Assembly: GCA_944474755.1 (NCBI GenBank)
Contig: OX104117.1
Location: 82,064,926-82,128,925 of the forward strand
Direction: 5' to 3'
From: Limnoperna fortunei
Lineage: Eukaryota; Mollusca; Bivalvia; Mytilida; Modiolidae
DNA: 64,000 bases
Part shown: positions 11,997 to 23,359 of the stretch, piece after piece
How the letters are laid out: every line of letters starts with the position of its first letter
Numbering within the stretch: the stretch's first letter is position 1
Notes under the pieces: generated by a model
The model's database searches: none
The model's input: the letters and a program-made list of their open reading frames with translations, nothing else
What the model was told of the DNA's origin: nothing
Made by a program: the position numbers and the translations under genes

Positions 11997-13561
11997 ACTA
12001 GAGGCTCTTAAGAGCCTGTATCGCTCACCTGACTTACAAAAAATTTTTTTAAGACAAGACTTTTCTTGCAATTTTTGATATTAAATGCTAAAGAGTTTAT
12101 GTGAAGATGCTGTTTCTATGAATGTTGCAATGTGGAATTTACAATCAGCAGTAGGAGTGTTTCTGAGAAGAAGCAGTTTTTATGTTTTTTCATAGGTTAT
12201 TATGTTATGTGATGTTCCATAGTGGCAGCAATCTTGTATTTTTGGATCGAAACAAAAAACTCAAAATTGGTAGAGGACCATACAATATCACATATCCTAA
12301 AATCTGCCAAGCTGTTTGTGAGAAAAAGAATTTTAAAATCTCAGCCAGTCAGAACGCATTTGCAGCTCTAGCAGCCATGTTGAATTTCCTATCGGCTCGA
12401 AACATACTTAAAATAATAAGATTACTATCTAAGATTCACTTCTGCATTATTTGGTTAAATTGTGTGGAACTGAGTTTCAGAGAAGAAGCTGTTTGTATGG
12501 TTTTCCCATAGGGTCCTATGTTAAGCTGTGTTCCACCATGGTGGCCATCTTGGAATTTAGATCCCCACAAAAAACTCAAAATTTTGTAGAGGACCATCTA
12601 AGGTACATTTGTGCAATATTTCAAATCAATCTGCTAAGCGGTTTGTAAAAAGAAGATTTTAGAAATATCAGCCAATCAGAACCCATTAGTTGCCCTGGAA
12701 GCCATGTTCAATTTGCAATTGGCTCAAAAAACTCAAAATAATAAGATAAATATCCATTAATCATTCCTTCATAATTTGGCTTCATTGTGTGGAACAGTTT
12801 CATAGAAGAAGTTGTTTGTATGTTTTTCCCATAGGGTCCTATGGTAAACTATGTCCTGTGATGGCGGCCATCTTGGATTTTGGATCGGAACAAAAAACTC
12901 AAACCTTGTAGAGGACAACATAAGGTACATTTCTGCTATATTTTAAATCAATCTGCCAAGCAGTTTATGAGAAGAAGATTTTTTAATTTCAGCCAATCAG
13001 AACGCATTAATGGCCCTGGAAGCCATGTTGAATTTGCAATTGGCTCGAAAAACCCCAAACAATAAGATAATTATCCAACCTTCATTTCCTTCATAATTTG
13101 GCTTCATTGTGTGGAACAGTTTCAGAGAAGAAGTTGTTTGTATGTTTTTCACATAGGGTCCTATGTTAAACTATGTCCTGCGATGGCGGCCATCTTGGAT
13201 TTTGGATTGGCACAAAAAACTAAAACTTTGTAGAGGACCATCTAAGGTACATTTCTGCAAAATTTCAAATCAATCTGCCAAGCAGTTTATGAGAAGAAGA
13301 TTTTTGAAATCCAGCCAATCAGAAAACATTAATTGCTCTGGCATCCATGTTTAATATTTGATCAGCACCAAAAACTCAAACTTTGTAAATAACCACCCAA
13401 TAAACATTCCTGCCAAGTTTGTTTCCAATTGGCCAAGGGGTTTTGGAGAAGAAGATTTAAATGTGAAAAGTTTACGATCGCCGCCGCCGAGGAAGATGAC
13501 GACTATGACTGACGCAGAATAATGAGAATAGCTCACACTGACCCTTTGGGTCAGGTGAGCT
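11997..13561 (-). mobile_element. Class B hairpin-ended element with internal ~320-bp tandem repeats
   Basis: It starts with ACTAGAGGCTCTTAAGAGCC and TATCGCTCACCTGAC, and ends with the hairpin CTGACCCTTTGGGTCAGG in TCACACTGACCC...GGTGAGCT. The ends therefore share an inverted GCTCACCTGAC. Inside, a unit of about 320 bp is repeated roughly four times. Marker TAGAGGACCA (or ..AAC) recurs near 12274, 12587, 12910 and 13232, along with GCCATCTTGGATTTTGGAT and CCAATCAGAACGCATTA. The architecture equals class A but with different interior repeats. No protein is encoded. The frames seen in it (for example 12182-12511) are not conserved in the copy at 18871-21416. Confidence 0.8.
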
Positions 13562-13603
13562 AAAAACAAAAAAAAAGCAAGAGAATGATTTTTTTTTCCT
13601 ACT

Positions 13604-14044
13604 CCATATCCAATGCTGCACAAAGATGGAAAAATCACAAGAGGATAATTAAAATCATTCTTTTTGTCAATAATATATGGTTCTAAGATTAGCTTGGTAA
13701 TCAATTTTTAGATGTAGGTAATGTATGAAGTAGACTATGTGGTGTCCTTAATTTTCAGTTATTTGGGGTCAACATATTCACCAAATTAGGGATTTTTTAA
13801 TGAATGCATGTCAACTTAACTATATAGAAGAACATGAAATTGAAGGAAAGGGCTGACATATTGTCCTTGTTTTTAAGAAGCCCTTGTTTAAAATTTGCCA
13901 TCTATATATAGAGAAACAAGTCAGCAAGAAGAGCACAGTTGGTACCCATTGGAAAACAGTTTGTTGAAAAATGTGTCCACCAAATATGTTATCAATAAGA
14001 AAGTCAAGAATTATGATGATTTCATTTAGACTCTTGTCTAACAT
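13604..14044 (-). pseudogene. Reverse-transcriptase remnant
   Basis: Read on the minus strand from 14044, the frame gives ILDFLIDNIFGGHIFQQTV. After a shift it gives a degraded counterpart of the GIPMGTNCAPLLADLFL block, and further on DKKNDFNYPLVIFPSLCS, matching the YDKRDDFNF.IVNFP block of a reverse transcriptase widespread in aquatic animals. Frameshifts and deletions remove most of the catalytic palm, so it is dead. The class B element ends just beside it. The exact retroelement clade (Penelope-like is my guess) is uncertain. Confidence 0.6.
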
Positions 14045-14263
14045 AAAACCAGATATTTATATCTAGGTTTGCCTTTTTTTTTAATGAAGCAAAGTTAAAT
14101 AAATTCTTTTACTTTTTCTTTTCACTTATTAAAGGGAATACAAGCCTAAATTTGTACAAGATTTGAGGGTAATGGTATGTTGTATCCATTTTAATTCTTG
14201 TCATTATAGGTTTGGCAGTACAAATATCCCAATTCATCATCAAACAACATATTTAACTGCAAG

Positions 14264-14336
14264 TAGCTACAATAATGTACAGGTACATGTAGCTCCTTTT
14301 TTTTTTTTATGGACAGGAGCTACATTATTGTAGCTA
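14264..14336. mobile_element. 73-bp hairpin MITE with perfect 9-bp target duplication
   Basis: The arms begin TAGCTACAATAATGTA and end with its complement TACATTATTGTAGCTA, with inner arms GTAGCTCC and GGAGCTAC around a T-run. The flanks are identical 9-mers, AACTGCAAG at 14255-14263 and 14337-14345. The same arms end the 615-bp element at 38959-39573, so this is a minimal member of that family. Confidence 0.85.
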
Positions 14337-14345
14337 AACTGCAAG

Positions 14346-15778
14346 AAGGTCAAAACCAAACATCATAGTTTAACATCGAACGAATGTGTCTGGATTTGTG
14401 AGCTCATAACTTTCTCGATCACATATCCAGATTTAGGTCATTTCAGATTTTGGCAGATGTACAAATGCAATGTTTGGTTTCAAATGATTTTCTTGCATTA
14501 AAATATGTTGTTTAAGGTTGTGTTAGGATATTTATATTGTCGAAAATTATACAATTAAATGGTTTATTCTGCTAGCCAAAACTCACACCAGATATTTTGT
14601 GCTTATTCATCTGTCATGCAAGAAAAACTTGGATACTTCCATGAATGCCTCCACTGACTCCTGTAGTGCACATAGTGCAGTATTACTTCCAAATCATGAT
14701 GTCATCATGAATTTTGAAGTTCTGCTTTACAATAAAACGATTGTTGATTGATATTGTTCCTTTATATTTAAATGCACTTGCAAACTCATGCACTATGCCA
14801 TTATATTTTGAACAATATCCACTCATATTCGTGCAATAATCCCATACTATAGGAAACAAATACAATGTATTAATTTTTATGAGTTTACACTCCCTTAGTA
14901 GTGAAAAAATTACTTAACGAGCAACATGTAAATAGCATTTTCATCATATAAAATATATACCATTCATGGTTACAGGTAACCTGATCCAATTCAAAAACGT
15001 TAATCTAGTCACTGGACCTTTAAATTGTCAGATGACATTTACAACACAATCATGTATTATTCATCAGCAACCTATATTCCAAATATTGTCATCCTACCAT
15101 GCATGGTTAGAAAGGAACTTAGTCCAAAAACGTTCAGGTAATCACTGGACCATGAAATGTAGGTCAAGGTTAGGTCACACCTGCCAGACTGTCATGTACT
15201 GTTCATAATTAATCTATACACCAAATATTGTCAACCTGCCATGCATGGTAACTGAGGAGCTGTCATAATAAATAAAACTTTAGTGCAGTCATTGCACCGT
15301 AAAATTTATGTCAATGTAAGGTAATAGGTGACTGACTGTCAAGTACTCATCATAAGCTACCTCTGGACCGAATTTGATGAACCGTTGGCTTAAACTTACA
15401 ATGATAAAAGCAAAATGTCAAATGTTAACACCTGGATGGAAAATGACATTTGTCTCACCTGGCAAGACGAAAATGTTGAACAGTTCCCAAAAGTTAGCAT
15501 AAATTAAACAAGAAATGAAACTGAAATTCCAACGAATACCAAGACAAAGTAACAAAAATGTACTGGAGTATTTTATCAGAAATATAATATACAGTGGTTT
15601 GATTTATTTTCTATATAACAATTTTCTTTGTTAGATGAAAAAAGACATTTCGTGGGACTATTAAATTCATAGTTTGCGGATCGGAAAAGGATAAAGTAAA
15701 ACAACAGAAATGCCTACAATTCACGTACAGTGTTACTCTGTATATTTCTAACTGACAGTTTTTAAAAAAATTGAAGAA
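14346..15778. repeat. Gene-free stretch with a diverged ~140-bp duplicated repeat (14960-15375)
   Basis: Within 14960-15375 the phrases CACTGGACC, CTGTCA.GTACT.TTCAT, ACCAAATATTGTCA.CCT.CCATGCATGGTTA recur two to three times at about 140-bp intervals. The remainder shows no exon, RNA gene or terminal repeats that I can support. This interval could contain missing 3' exons of the EME1-like gene, but none was convincing. Confidence 0.45.
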
Positions 15779-16745
15779 TGTGTCCATGGGACACGGATGC
15801 CCCCGCTAAAGGAAGTCCCAAACAGGAAGTAGTTGTCCCACAGGTCTGAAAGTCGCTTAGGACGTAAAACTTGTGATACTTAACCACCCTGCCAAATTTC
15901 AAATTGTTCTAATGTACGGTTTCTTAGTAAAGCTTGACGTAAATTTTCATACTCGTGTTAACACTTTTTCATAACAGCCCAGTCAAAAACATTGATTGAT
16001 TGATTGGATGTCTGCTTTATGTCCAGCGAGCAGTATTTCAGCTATATTCAGGACGGGAACAAGTTAACAAACGATAAATCAACGGAAAATGTGGGTGGGA
16101 TGGGTCACAGGGAATACAATTTTGACTGCCACTGGAAAAGTATGGAGTTTTGGGTAGGGGCGGAAAATTTAGCCTTTTGTAGCGGCTACAATGAGCCTAC
16201 TCTTTTTCGAATTTTAAAAAAAGGGGTCTTTATCGTGCAAGGAGCGTGGCACTCTCCAAACACGTAACCCACTACGGTCCACGGTCAGACTTTCCGTATT
16301 ATGACCTGACAACCCCCCAACGAGAGGGTCTCCCTATCCGCCACCCAGGGACGCGCTGGGCTGCTCTGTGGGTCGAGCACTGGGAACCCTCCCAGTATGG
16401 TCCAAAACAGGAAGTAGTTGTCCGACAGGTCTAAAATTCGCTTAGGACAACTTGTGATACTGAACTACCCTGCCAAATTTCAAATTGTTCTTGTGTACGG
16501 TTTCTGAGAAAAGTTTGACGGAAATTTTCATACTCATGTTAACACATTTTCATATCGGCCCAGTCGCAAACAGGAAGTAGTTGTCCGACAGGTCTGAAAG
16601 TCGATTAGGACGTACAACTTGTGATACTGAACCACCCTGCCAAATTTCAAATTGTTCTGATGTATGGTTTCTGAGAAAAGCTTGACGGAAATTCGTACGG
16701 AAGTACGAATGGACGGACAGACAAGAGTAAAACAGTATACACCTT
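15779..16745. repeat. Dispersed repeat made of three ~155-bp units, starting with GTGTCCATGGGACAC
   Basis: The left end has the near-palindrome GTGTCCATGGGACAC and CGGATGCCCCCGCTAAAGG. The phrase AACAGGAAGTAGTTGTCC(G/C)ACAGG then begins each of three units near 15824, 16408 and 16567. Each unit also carries ACCCTGCCAAATTTCAAATTG and ends with TTGACG.AAATT. The right end has GACGGACAGACAAGAGTAAA. The first and second units are separated by the insertion at 15991-16403. Confidence 0.65.
15991..16403. mobile_element. 413-bp GC-richer insertion with AAAAC target duplication
   Basis: Comparison with the uninterrupted junction at about 16556-16575 shows that CCCAGTCAAAAAC and AAAACAGGAAGTAG were once contiguous. 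The intervening 413 bp is an insertion flanked by AAAAC (15986-15990 and 16404-16408). It starts ATTGATTGATTGGATGTC and ends CCTCCCAGTATGGTCC. It has no clear TIRs or A-tail. It may be a short retroelement or MITE type that I cannot name. Confidence 0.6.
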
Positions 16746-17081
16746 CTTCTTCAAATAATCAAAGAGAAAATGACACTGGTTTGCAATGAAAATACTACTG
16801 TCAAGAAAAAATATTTACATTTAAACACATTTTTTCTAAGCAAGACAGACTGGCCTCTACAGCTGTACTATGGGAAATCCAGATATAAAGAATGGTAAAA
16901 ATGTTAGTCGTGCAAAAAGTTGATAGGACTGGAAAAACTGTCTACGTTGCAGGCCCCAATTTAGGGTAAAAAAAATATCTGCATCTCTGGGATAAATCAA
17001 ATTTAAGAAGAGTTAAAGATTAAATTTGTCATATCTGTTATTAGGGTGATGATATTTTGTAGTAGACACTTTTTTGATAGT

Positions 17082-17240
17082 CTGCTTGGGCTGTTGAGAT
17101 TTTGTCCTAGGCTCTTTTTTTGCCACATCTGACAGTCTGCTTGGGCTGTTGAGATTTTGTCCTAGGCTCTTTTTTGCCACATCTGACAGTCTGCTTGGGC
17201 TAAAGAGATTTCGTCCTACCCATATTCTGACAGGTTTGCT
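17082..17240. repeat. ~58-bp tandem repeat, 2.5 copies
   Basis: GTCTGCTTGGGCTGTTGAG followed by ATTTTGTCCTAGGCTC, a T-run and GCCACATCTGACA is duplicated almost exactly, with a third partial unit. It lies just downstream of the last identified EME1-like exon. Confidence 0.75.
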
Positions 17241-17398
17241 TTGGATGATGCCAGTTTGTCCTTGCCATATTGTTGTCTGCCATATTATTGGTGATGGTGA
17301 AATTTTGTACTAGCCACATTTGTCATGTTGACATTAGTTATTTTATAGTGTACATTTTATGAAATTAAAAAAAATACAAGGCGAAATAAAGAACTTAC

Positions 17399-17491
17399 TA
17401 GCTTGTAATTTTCAACCATTTGTACAAAATCCGACACTGGTATCACATTTAAAGATGTATCTTCCACAATTTCCTTTTTCATGGCTTCCAC
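17399..17491 (-). CDS. EME1: EME1-like protein, exon D (93 bp)
   Basis: The minus-strand exon is bounded by acceptor AACAAACAG|G and donor A|GTAAGTTC. It is exactly 31 codons, phase 0 on both sides. It contains NVIPVSDFVQMVENYKL, which corresponds to the vertebrate EME1 segment around FVSMIDN in the nuclease-like domain. The donor shows that more exons follow at lower coordinates, but the remaining nuclease-like and C-terminal helix-hairpin-helix parts were not found in the window. They may be further left, or too small or diverged for me to see. Confidence 0.75.
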
Positions 17492-18429
17492 CTGTTTGTT
17501 AAAGCAACAAATAAAAAACATTTAATTATCTAGAATAATTGCAAATAAAATTAAACAAAAGGCGCTGGAGAACAGTTTTTGTAGGTAATTCAACAATTTA
17601 ATGTGTATTATGTTACATTTAAAAAAAAAGATGAATACACAAACTGTCAGTGTTCTGTGGAGTAATATATTACATGTATGTAATATAAAAATTACAAGAA
17701 ATTTTTTTCCTCCATCCTTTAATAGAAAATATTTTCTATCCAATCAAAAATCAGTATTATAAACAATTTATTTATTTAGATTTAGCTGGATACATATGGC
17801 TCTTTTAACTAGTTGAAACTTGGTTGACAGTTCTTACTAATCTAATTTCGCCCCAGTCATTCCTGTACACTAAGAACTATAGTTGCCATTTGGCTTCTGT
17901 TGTATAATTAAAAATTCTTAACACTCTACAATTACATTTTGTTGGACACATACAATCAAACATCAAAGCAGTAATTAACTGTAAACTGGATATTCTTGTG
18001 TTGGGCTTATTTACCAGAATATTTGTGTAAAATGTACCCACATGCAAAAAGTTTTGATATCAATAATACAAAATGGGATGTGTTTACATTGCAAATATTA
18101 CACTACATGAAAATACATAAATGTTTCATAAAAATTTACGTATCTGACCCATAATTGAAGACGACGCTTAATTTTATTTTTCAATCAAGAAATACAGCTA
18201 TTCAATCAATGTATTGTTAATTAATGATATAAATTAAATATATTGTTTTACTTTGAGTCACTGTTAACAGTTTTGAGCAAAAAAGTTAAAATATAGTATT
18301 GTTTGACGTTTGTCTAACATTACCAAGGACTGCTACATTAAAAAACAATGGACATCCAGAACACCAAATATGATCATGTGGTCAATTGTGGTCTGGAAAC
18401 CTTAATATAATATGGCCTTATACTGGTAC

Positions 18430-18600
18430 CTGTGAGGCTGTCTCAACCCATTCTGTAACAGTTCTTTTCCAAGTAATAGTAAACGGTAAACCTTGTTCCT
18501 CTGTGATACATGGAACCTTTAGATCCTCCCCTGCTCTAAAAATGGCAGCCCCCAATCCACAATCATTTATCAAGTGAGGATCCAATACAATCTTGATGAA
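18430..18600 (-). CDS. EME1: EME1-like protein, exon C (171 bp)
   Basis: The acceptor is TTATTTTTAG| and the donor CACAG|GTACC, with 57 codons in phase 0. It reads FIKIVLDPHLINDCGLGAAI then ITEEQGLPFTITWKR. The VLDP motif and the (S/T)ITW(K/R)R motif, at this spacing, are the signature of the start of the EME1 nuclease-like domain. This exon is the strongest evidence for the gene's identity. It is separated from exon B by a 3.3-kb intron that carries a class B repeat with a nested insertion. Confidence 0.85.
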
Positions 18601-18678
18601 CTAAAAATAACAATACTACGTACATAATGTAAATCGAGGTACAACATAATGTAGAAAGACGTATTAAAGGTTTGGCTT

Positions 18679-18870
18679 TTTAGCTCTCCTGACCCGATGG
18701 GTCATGTGACCTATTTTCATACATTTGTGTCTATATATCATTATTGTCTTTTTCTCTGAAACCACTGAGGGCAAGTTTGCATATACATGTAATTCAGCAA
18801 AGGTATCGGTTTTCCACACAAACTTTCAATGTCTCAATATCTCAAACCTACATTATGATTTATTTAATTA
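18679..18870 (+). mobile_element. Truncated hairpin end of a class B-like repeat
   Basis: TTAGCTCTCCTGACCC...GGGTCATGTGACC is a degenerate form of the terminal hairpin, followed by CTGAAACCACTGAGGGCAAG, which resembles the subterminal sequence of class A and B elements. It is cut short where the full class B element begins at 18871. It lies inside an intron of the EME1-like gene. Confidence 0.55.
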
Positions 18871-21416
18871 ACTAGAGGCTCTTAAGAGCCCGTATCGTTC
18901 ACCTGACTTACACAAATTTTTTTAAGAGACATTACTTTTCTTGAAAATTTTGATATTACATGAAGATGCTGTTTCTATGAATGTTGCCATGTTGAATTTC
19001 CAATCCGCAGCAATTTGTAGGACAGTTACTGAGAAAAAGCCATTTTATGTTTTTTCATAGGTTAGTGATGTTCTATGGGGCAGCATTCTTGTATTAGAGG
19101 ACCACACAATATCACATATTCTTCTGCAAAAAAGTTTGTGAGTAAACAAATTTTGACATTTCAGCCAATGAGAACGCATGTGCAGCTCTTGCAAGTTCCT
19201 GCATTATTTGGTTTAATTGTATGGAACAGAAGCTGTTTGTATGATTTTCCCATAGGGTCCTATGTTAAGCTGTGTTCCATGGTGGTGGCCATCTTGGATT
19301 TTGGATTGTCACAAAAAACCCAAATTTTGTAGAGTACCATCTAAGGTACATTTATGCAATATTTCAAATCAATCTGCATGCGGTTTGTAAAAAGACGATT
19401 TTTGAAACTTCAGCCAATCAGAACCCATTAGTGGCCCTGCAAGCCATGTTCAATTTGCAATTGGCTTGAAAAATTCAAAATAATAAGATAAATATCCAAG
19501 CATCATTTCTTTATAATTTGGCTTCATTGTGTGGAACAGTTTCTGAGAAGTTGTTTATATGTTTTTCTCATAGGGTCCTATGTTAAACTAAGTCCTGCGA
19601 TGGTGGCCATCTTGGATTTTGGATTGGCACTAAAATCTCAAATTTTGTAGAGGACCATCTAAGGTATTTATCTGCAATATTTCAAATCAATCTGCCAAAC
19701 GGTTTATGAGAAGAAGAATTTTGAAATTCAGCCAATCAGAGCGCTTTAGTGGCCCTGGAAGCCATGTTGAATTTGCAATTGGCTCCAAAAACTCAAAATA
19801 TTAAGATAACTATCCAACCTTCATTTCTTCATAATTTGGCTTCATTGTGTGGAACAGTTTCCGAAAAGAAGTTGTTTGTATATTTTTCCCATAGGGTTCT
19901 ATGTTAAACTATGTCCTGCGATGGCAGCAATTTTGGATTTTGGATCTGCACTAAAAACTCAAACTTTGTAGAGGACCATCTAAGGTACATACAGGGTTCA
20001 CCACAGGCTGTTTTAGCGTGGAGGGCCGCCACGCTTGATTTTTCCCCGCCACGCTTCATTTCCAAGCGCTACTTTAAAATCCATGTACGCCACGACTCAA
20101 TTATTATCACATTCTCGGTTTCACTTTTTAAACCACGAGTGTAATTACCATCGCTTAATTTTAAACTATAAAGGGTGACCATCAGCCCTGACACATTTAT
20201 TGTTAAATAAACATCCTAATTAAGCATATTTTCCGCCCGAGTGATTGTTAACTGTGGATAATCGGATGAAGAAACACAGGTAACATATCGATCGCCATTT
20301 GTGAGAATATTTAATAACGCATCTGAGACGGAACAAACTAGACGGAAATCCGTACGCATACGATAGCTTCAACCTACGCGACCAGGGATGCGTTTGAGGT
20401 TGAAATAGTGTGGCAAGAACTGAAAACATGCGTACAATTGCATCTAGAAGCGTTACATGGATCCCGAGTCCACATCATAATAAAAACGGATATAAACAAG
20501 AATTAAACTTATAATATTACATGTGAACATTTTATTGACTTTGTTACATTTTAATTGACATTTTATGAAACTGAGATCAATTCAGTCACAAAATAAAAAC
20601 AGCAATTCTTCTGTATGTTAATTTCAGTAATCCAAGGTCAGTTGCACCAGAGACATATAATTGCATGTCTCTGGATGCACAATTTTTTTTATGGAAGTAC
20701 TGAAATTTTCTTTTAAAAAAGGAAATTATTGTGGACAAAGAAATCAAATACTTCTTTAGAAAATATAAAAAGTGTCAAGGGTAGAGGGTTTTCACCATGA
20801 TAAGATAATAACCCATATCCAATCCCAAATTACACTGCAAGGAAATGCAAAATTGTATTTTATTAACCAAAAGAAAGACTATGATAAGGTGTAGGGCAAG
20901 TTTTGTAAGCTCTTCAATTAATTAATCTATTCACAAATATGGAAAGAAATTAATTTATTGAATAATAAATGTTGAACATTTACCATCTAAGAATGCTGGA
21001 TAAAAAAACATTAAAAACATATGGTGAATATTTATATATTTATTTTTTGCATTCAGTTGGTATTAGGGAATCGACATGTCTGACGAGTACGGTTCCTCCA
21101 CCCTTGAATTATTTTCTGTGGTGAACCCTGACATATCTGCAATATTTCAAATCAATCTGCCAAACGGTTTATGAGAAGAATTTTGAAATTCAGCCAATCA
21201 GAATGCATTAATCGCTCTGGCAGCCATGTTTAATATTTGATCAGCCCCAAAAACTCAAACTTTGTAAAGAACCACCCAATTAACATTCCTGCCAAGTTTG
21301 GTTCCAATTGGCCAAGTGGTTTTGGGGAAGAAGATTAAAATGTGAAAAGTTTACAATGACGACAACACATACAGTGATGAGAATTGCTCACACTGACCCT
21401 TTGGGTCAGGTGAGCT
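18871..21416 (-). mobile_element. Class B hairpin-ended element carrying a nested insertion
   Basis: It has the same ends as 11997-13561: ACTAGAGGCTCTTAAGAGCC at the left and CACTGACCC, TTT, GGGTCAGGTGAGCT at the right. The 320-bp interior repeats recur with markers near 19096, 19331, 19648 and 19969. Without the nested insertion at 19992-21130 and its target duplication it would be about 1.4 kb. It lies in the intron between EME1-like exons B and C. Confidence 0.8.
19992..21130. mobile_element. Nested 1,139-bp TIR element with 5-bp target duplication ACATA
   Basis: Perfect 15-bp inverted termini CAGGGTTCACCACAG (19992-20006) and CTGTGGTGAACCCTG (21116-21130) are flanked by ACATA on both sides (19987-19991 and 21131-21135). 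The empty site is confirmed by the class B paralogues, which read AGGTACATxTCTGC without interruption. The interior has a GCCACGCTT-rich left part and a hairpin at about 20649-20676 (CCAGAGACAT, loop, ATGTCTCTGG), and no transposase frame. CAGGG termini suit hAT-like elements, but the usual hAT duplication is 8 bp, so the superfamily is left open. Confidence 0.85.
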
Positions 21417-21918
21417 AAAAATGTATATTCTCTAAAATGAATAAAATATCTTCAATATACCATAAATAAAAATATGTTATACAAGCATGCAAATAACCCT
21501 TATGAGATTTTACTTAGTGTGACATATATTTATTTAGGAGATGGATTAATATAAGCTATTTCAGCTGGTTTCCAAATCCTTTTGTGTTATATTTTGTATT
21601 GTGATATCTTACATGCATATACAATTGTAAGATTTCAAATAAACTAACAAATATGTATGATGCATGTTTCATCTAATCAAGACTTGTCTTTGATAACTCA
21701 AAACAAATAAATTAAAAGTCCAAATACATGTAGTTAAAGAGCTTTTATCACCAAAATTCCAGACAGAAAGTTCTAAATATGACGAAGGCTATCAATACCT
21801 TGGAATAGGAAATCAGTAAACTTTTAAACAGTTTCTGGGCAGTAAATTTAGACATCCATTAAGTCGGTGCTAGGCTGAACTAGATGGTGAATAATAGAAA
21901 ATTCCAGCATTACTGTAC

Positions 21919-22053
21919 CTCTAAAGACTGATTCCATGCTCCCATTTGTTTTTTCCTTTCTCCTTCTAATTTCCTTATCTGAATATTCTTTTTCTTTTCC
22001 AGTTGCACTCTTTCTCTTTCTAATTTCTTTTTTTCAGTTTCCTCTTTCTTTAT
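21919..22053 (-). CDS. EME1: EME1-like protein, exon B (135 bp)
   Basis: The acceptor is CCTGTTTTAG| and the donor TAGAG|GTACAG, with 45 codons in phase 0. It encodes a highly charged helix rich in K, E and R (KKEETEKKKLERERVQLEKK) ending GAWNQSLE. This fits the basic coiled linker that precedes the nuclease-like domain in EME1. Alone it would not identify the family. Its place between exons A and C with matching phase supports it. Confidence 0.75.
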
Positions 22054-23359
22054 CTAAAACAGGTACATGTACATGTCATATTTAATGACATCCTTTGACT
22101 AAAAAATAGCAGATTTACTGACTTATACCATACAGACTTAGGTTGGGAATTATTTTAATTTTCCTATCATGAACTTCCCATTCTTTGACAGAGATAATTA
22201 TTAGTTACTCTAGATGTTCCCCAACTTACAAAGTTTAAGATGTTTGCTTTTTACACAAACTTTTTGGGGCAAGGTACAGGCAAGGCAAATTTATATCTAC
22301 TATTAAGTAATTTTATGGTCAACATTATGAGCTTGCTAGGTACATGTGTAAGTGTCACAGTCTATACCATACAATAAATTCAATAGGTTCTTTTTTCATG
22401 TCCCAAAACTGCCTTACCTGTTACTCCTACATATCTATAGGAAAAAACAATGGCTGTTGTTAATGATGCAGTAAAAGCTTACCCTTTGGAGCATCAGGTT
22501 CCACTCCAATATTTTTAAATAACGCAAGATTTTGATATGTTTATGACATAGCGTATATGTTTGGCGAAAAAGTCACAAAAGTGCTGAATACATAAAATGT
22601 ACTAGTACTTCAGTAAGCTGCCACTTACTTAAAATCTTTCAAGGACATTATTGAAGCAGGAATTGGCATGAAAATGCATTACTTTTACAATTTGACATGA
22701 TATATATATATATTTCATTAAGTGTCTTCTGCAGCTTTCAACAAACAAAAAAACGGTACCTTGTAAATGAACTTTTAATACTGCCAATTATTTAGTGTTC
22801 CTGGAATTTGACTGGTTAGTGACGCAAAGCCCTTAAACCTGGGTGTTGCTAAATCATAGAGATGTACCCTAGTTTTACTTACCATTAACTCTAGGGAACA
22901 TCACATCCTATATACTTAGGCAGCATCCAATTTAAAAATAGCAACATTGTTTACAGTGAATTGAATTCTATGACAGAGGTCAACATTTGTTCCAACACAA
23001 TAAAAGGCAAACAAAGATATACAACATATCAACATCACTTTTTCACATGCTTTGTGATGTAAAAAACATCTGCATTAAAACACAGTGCCGTATTTGACAC
23101 AGATTTAGCCGGTAACAGCTTAATATTTGTGGTGACCTCCAATATTTGTCAGTTTCAGATATTAATATAATATGAAAATAAAATTTACAAAAATAATATA
23201 TTGTGAATTGTTATTCTGGAACACTGGTGTAACTAATAACCTATAGGGACAGAAAATGTCCACAACAGGCACACAAAGAACTCCCAAAAGATTTTCACGA
23301 ACTGACTAAAATGTCAGTAACAGTGTGCATATATGGTTGATGATTATTATGCATTCTAC

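Noticed and set aside
14600..14690. Minus-strand candidate EME1 exon (CACTACAG| followed by ESVEAFMEVSKFF)
   Set aside because: There is an acceptor-like start but no GT donor before a stop, and the residues do not match the EME1 block expected next.
16004..16434. Two plus-strand frames (87 and 62 codons)
   Set aside because: Both lie in or across the 413-bp insertion, without start context, splice sites or family resemblance.
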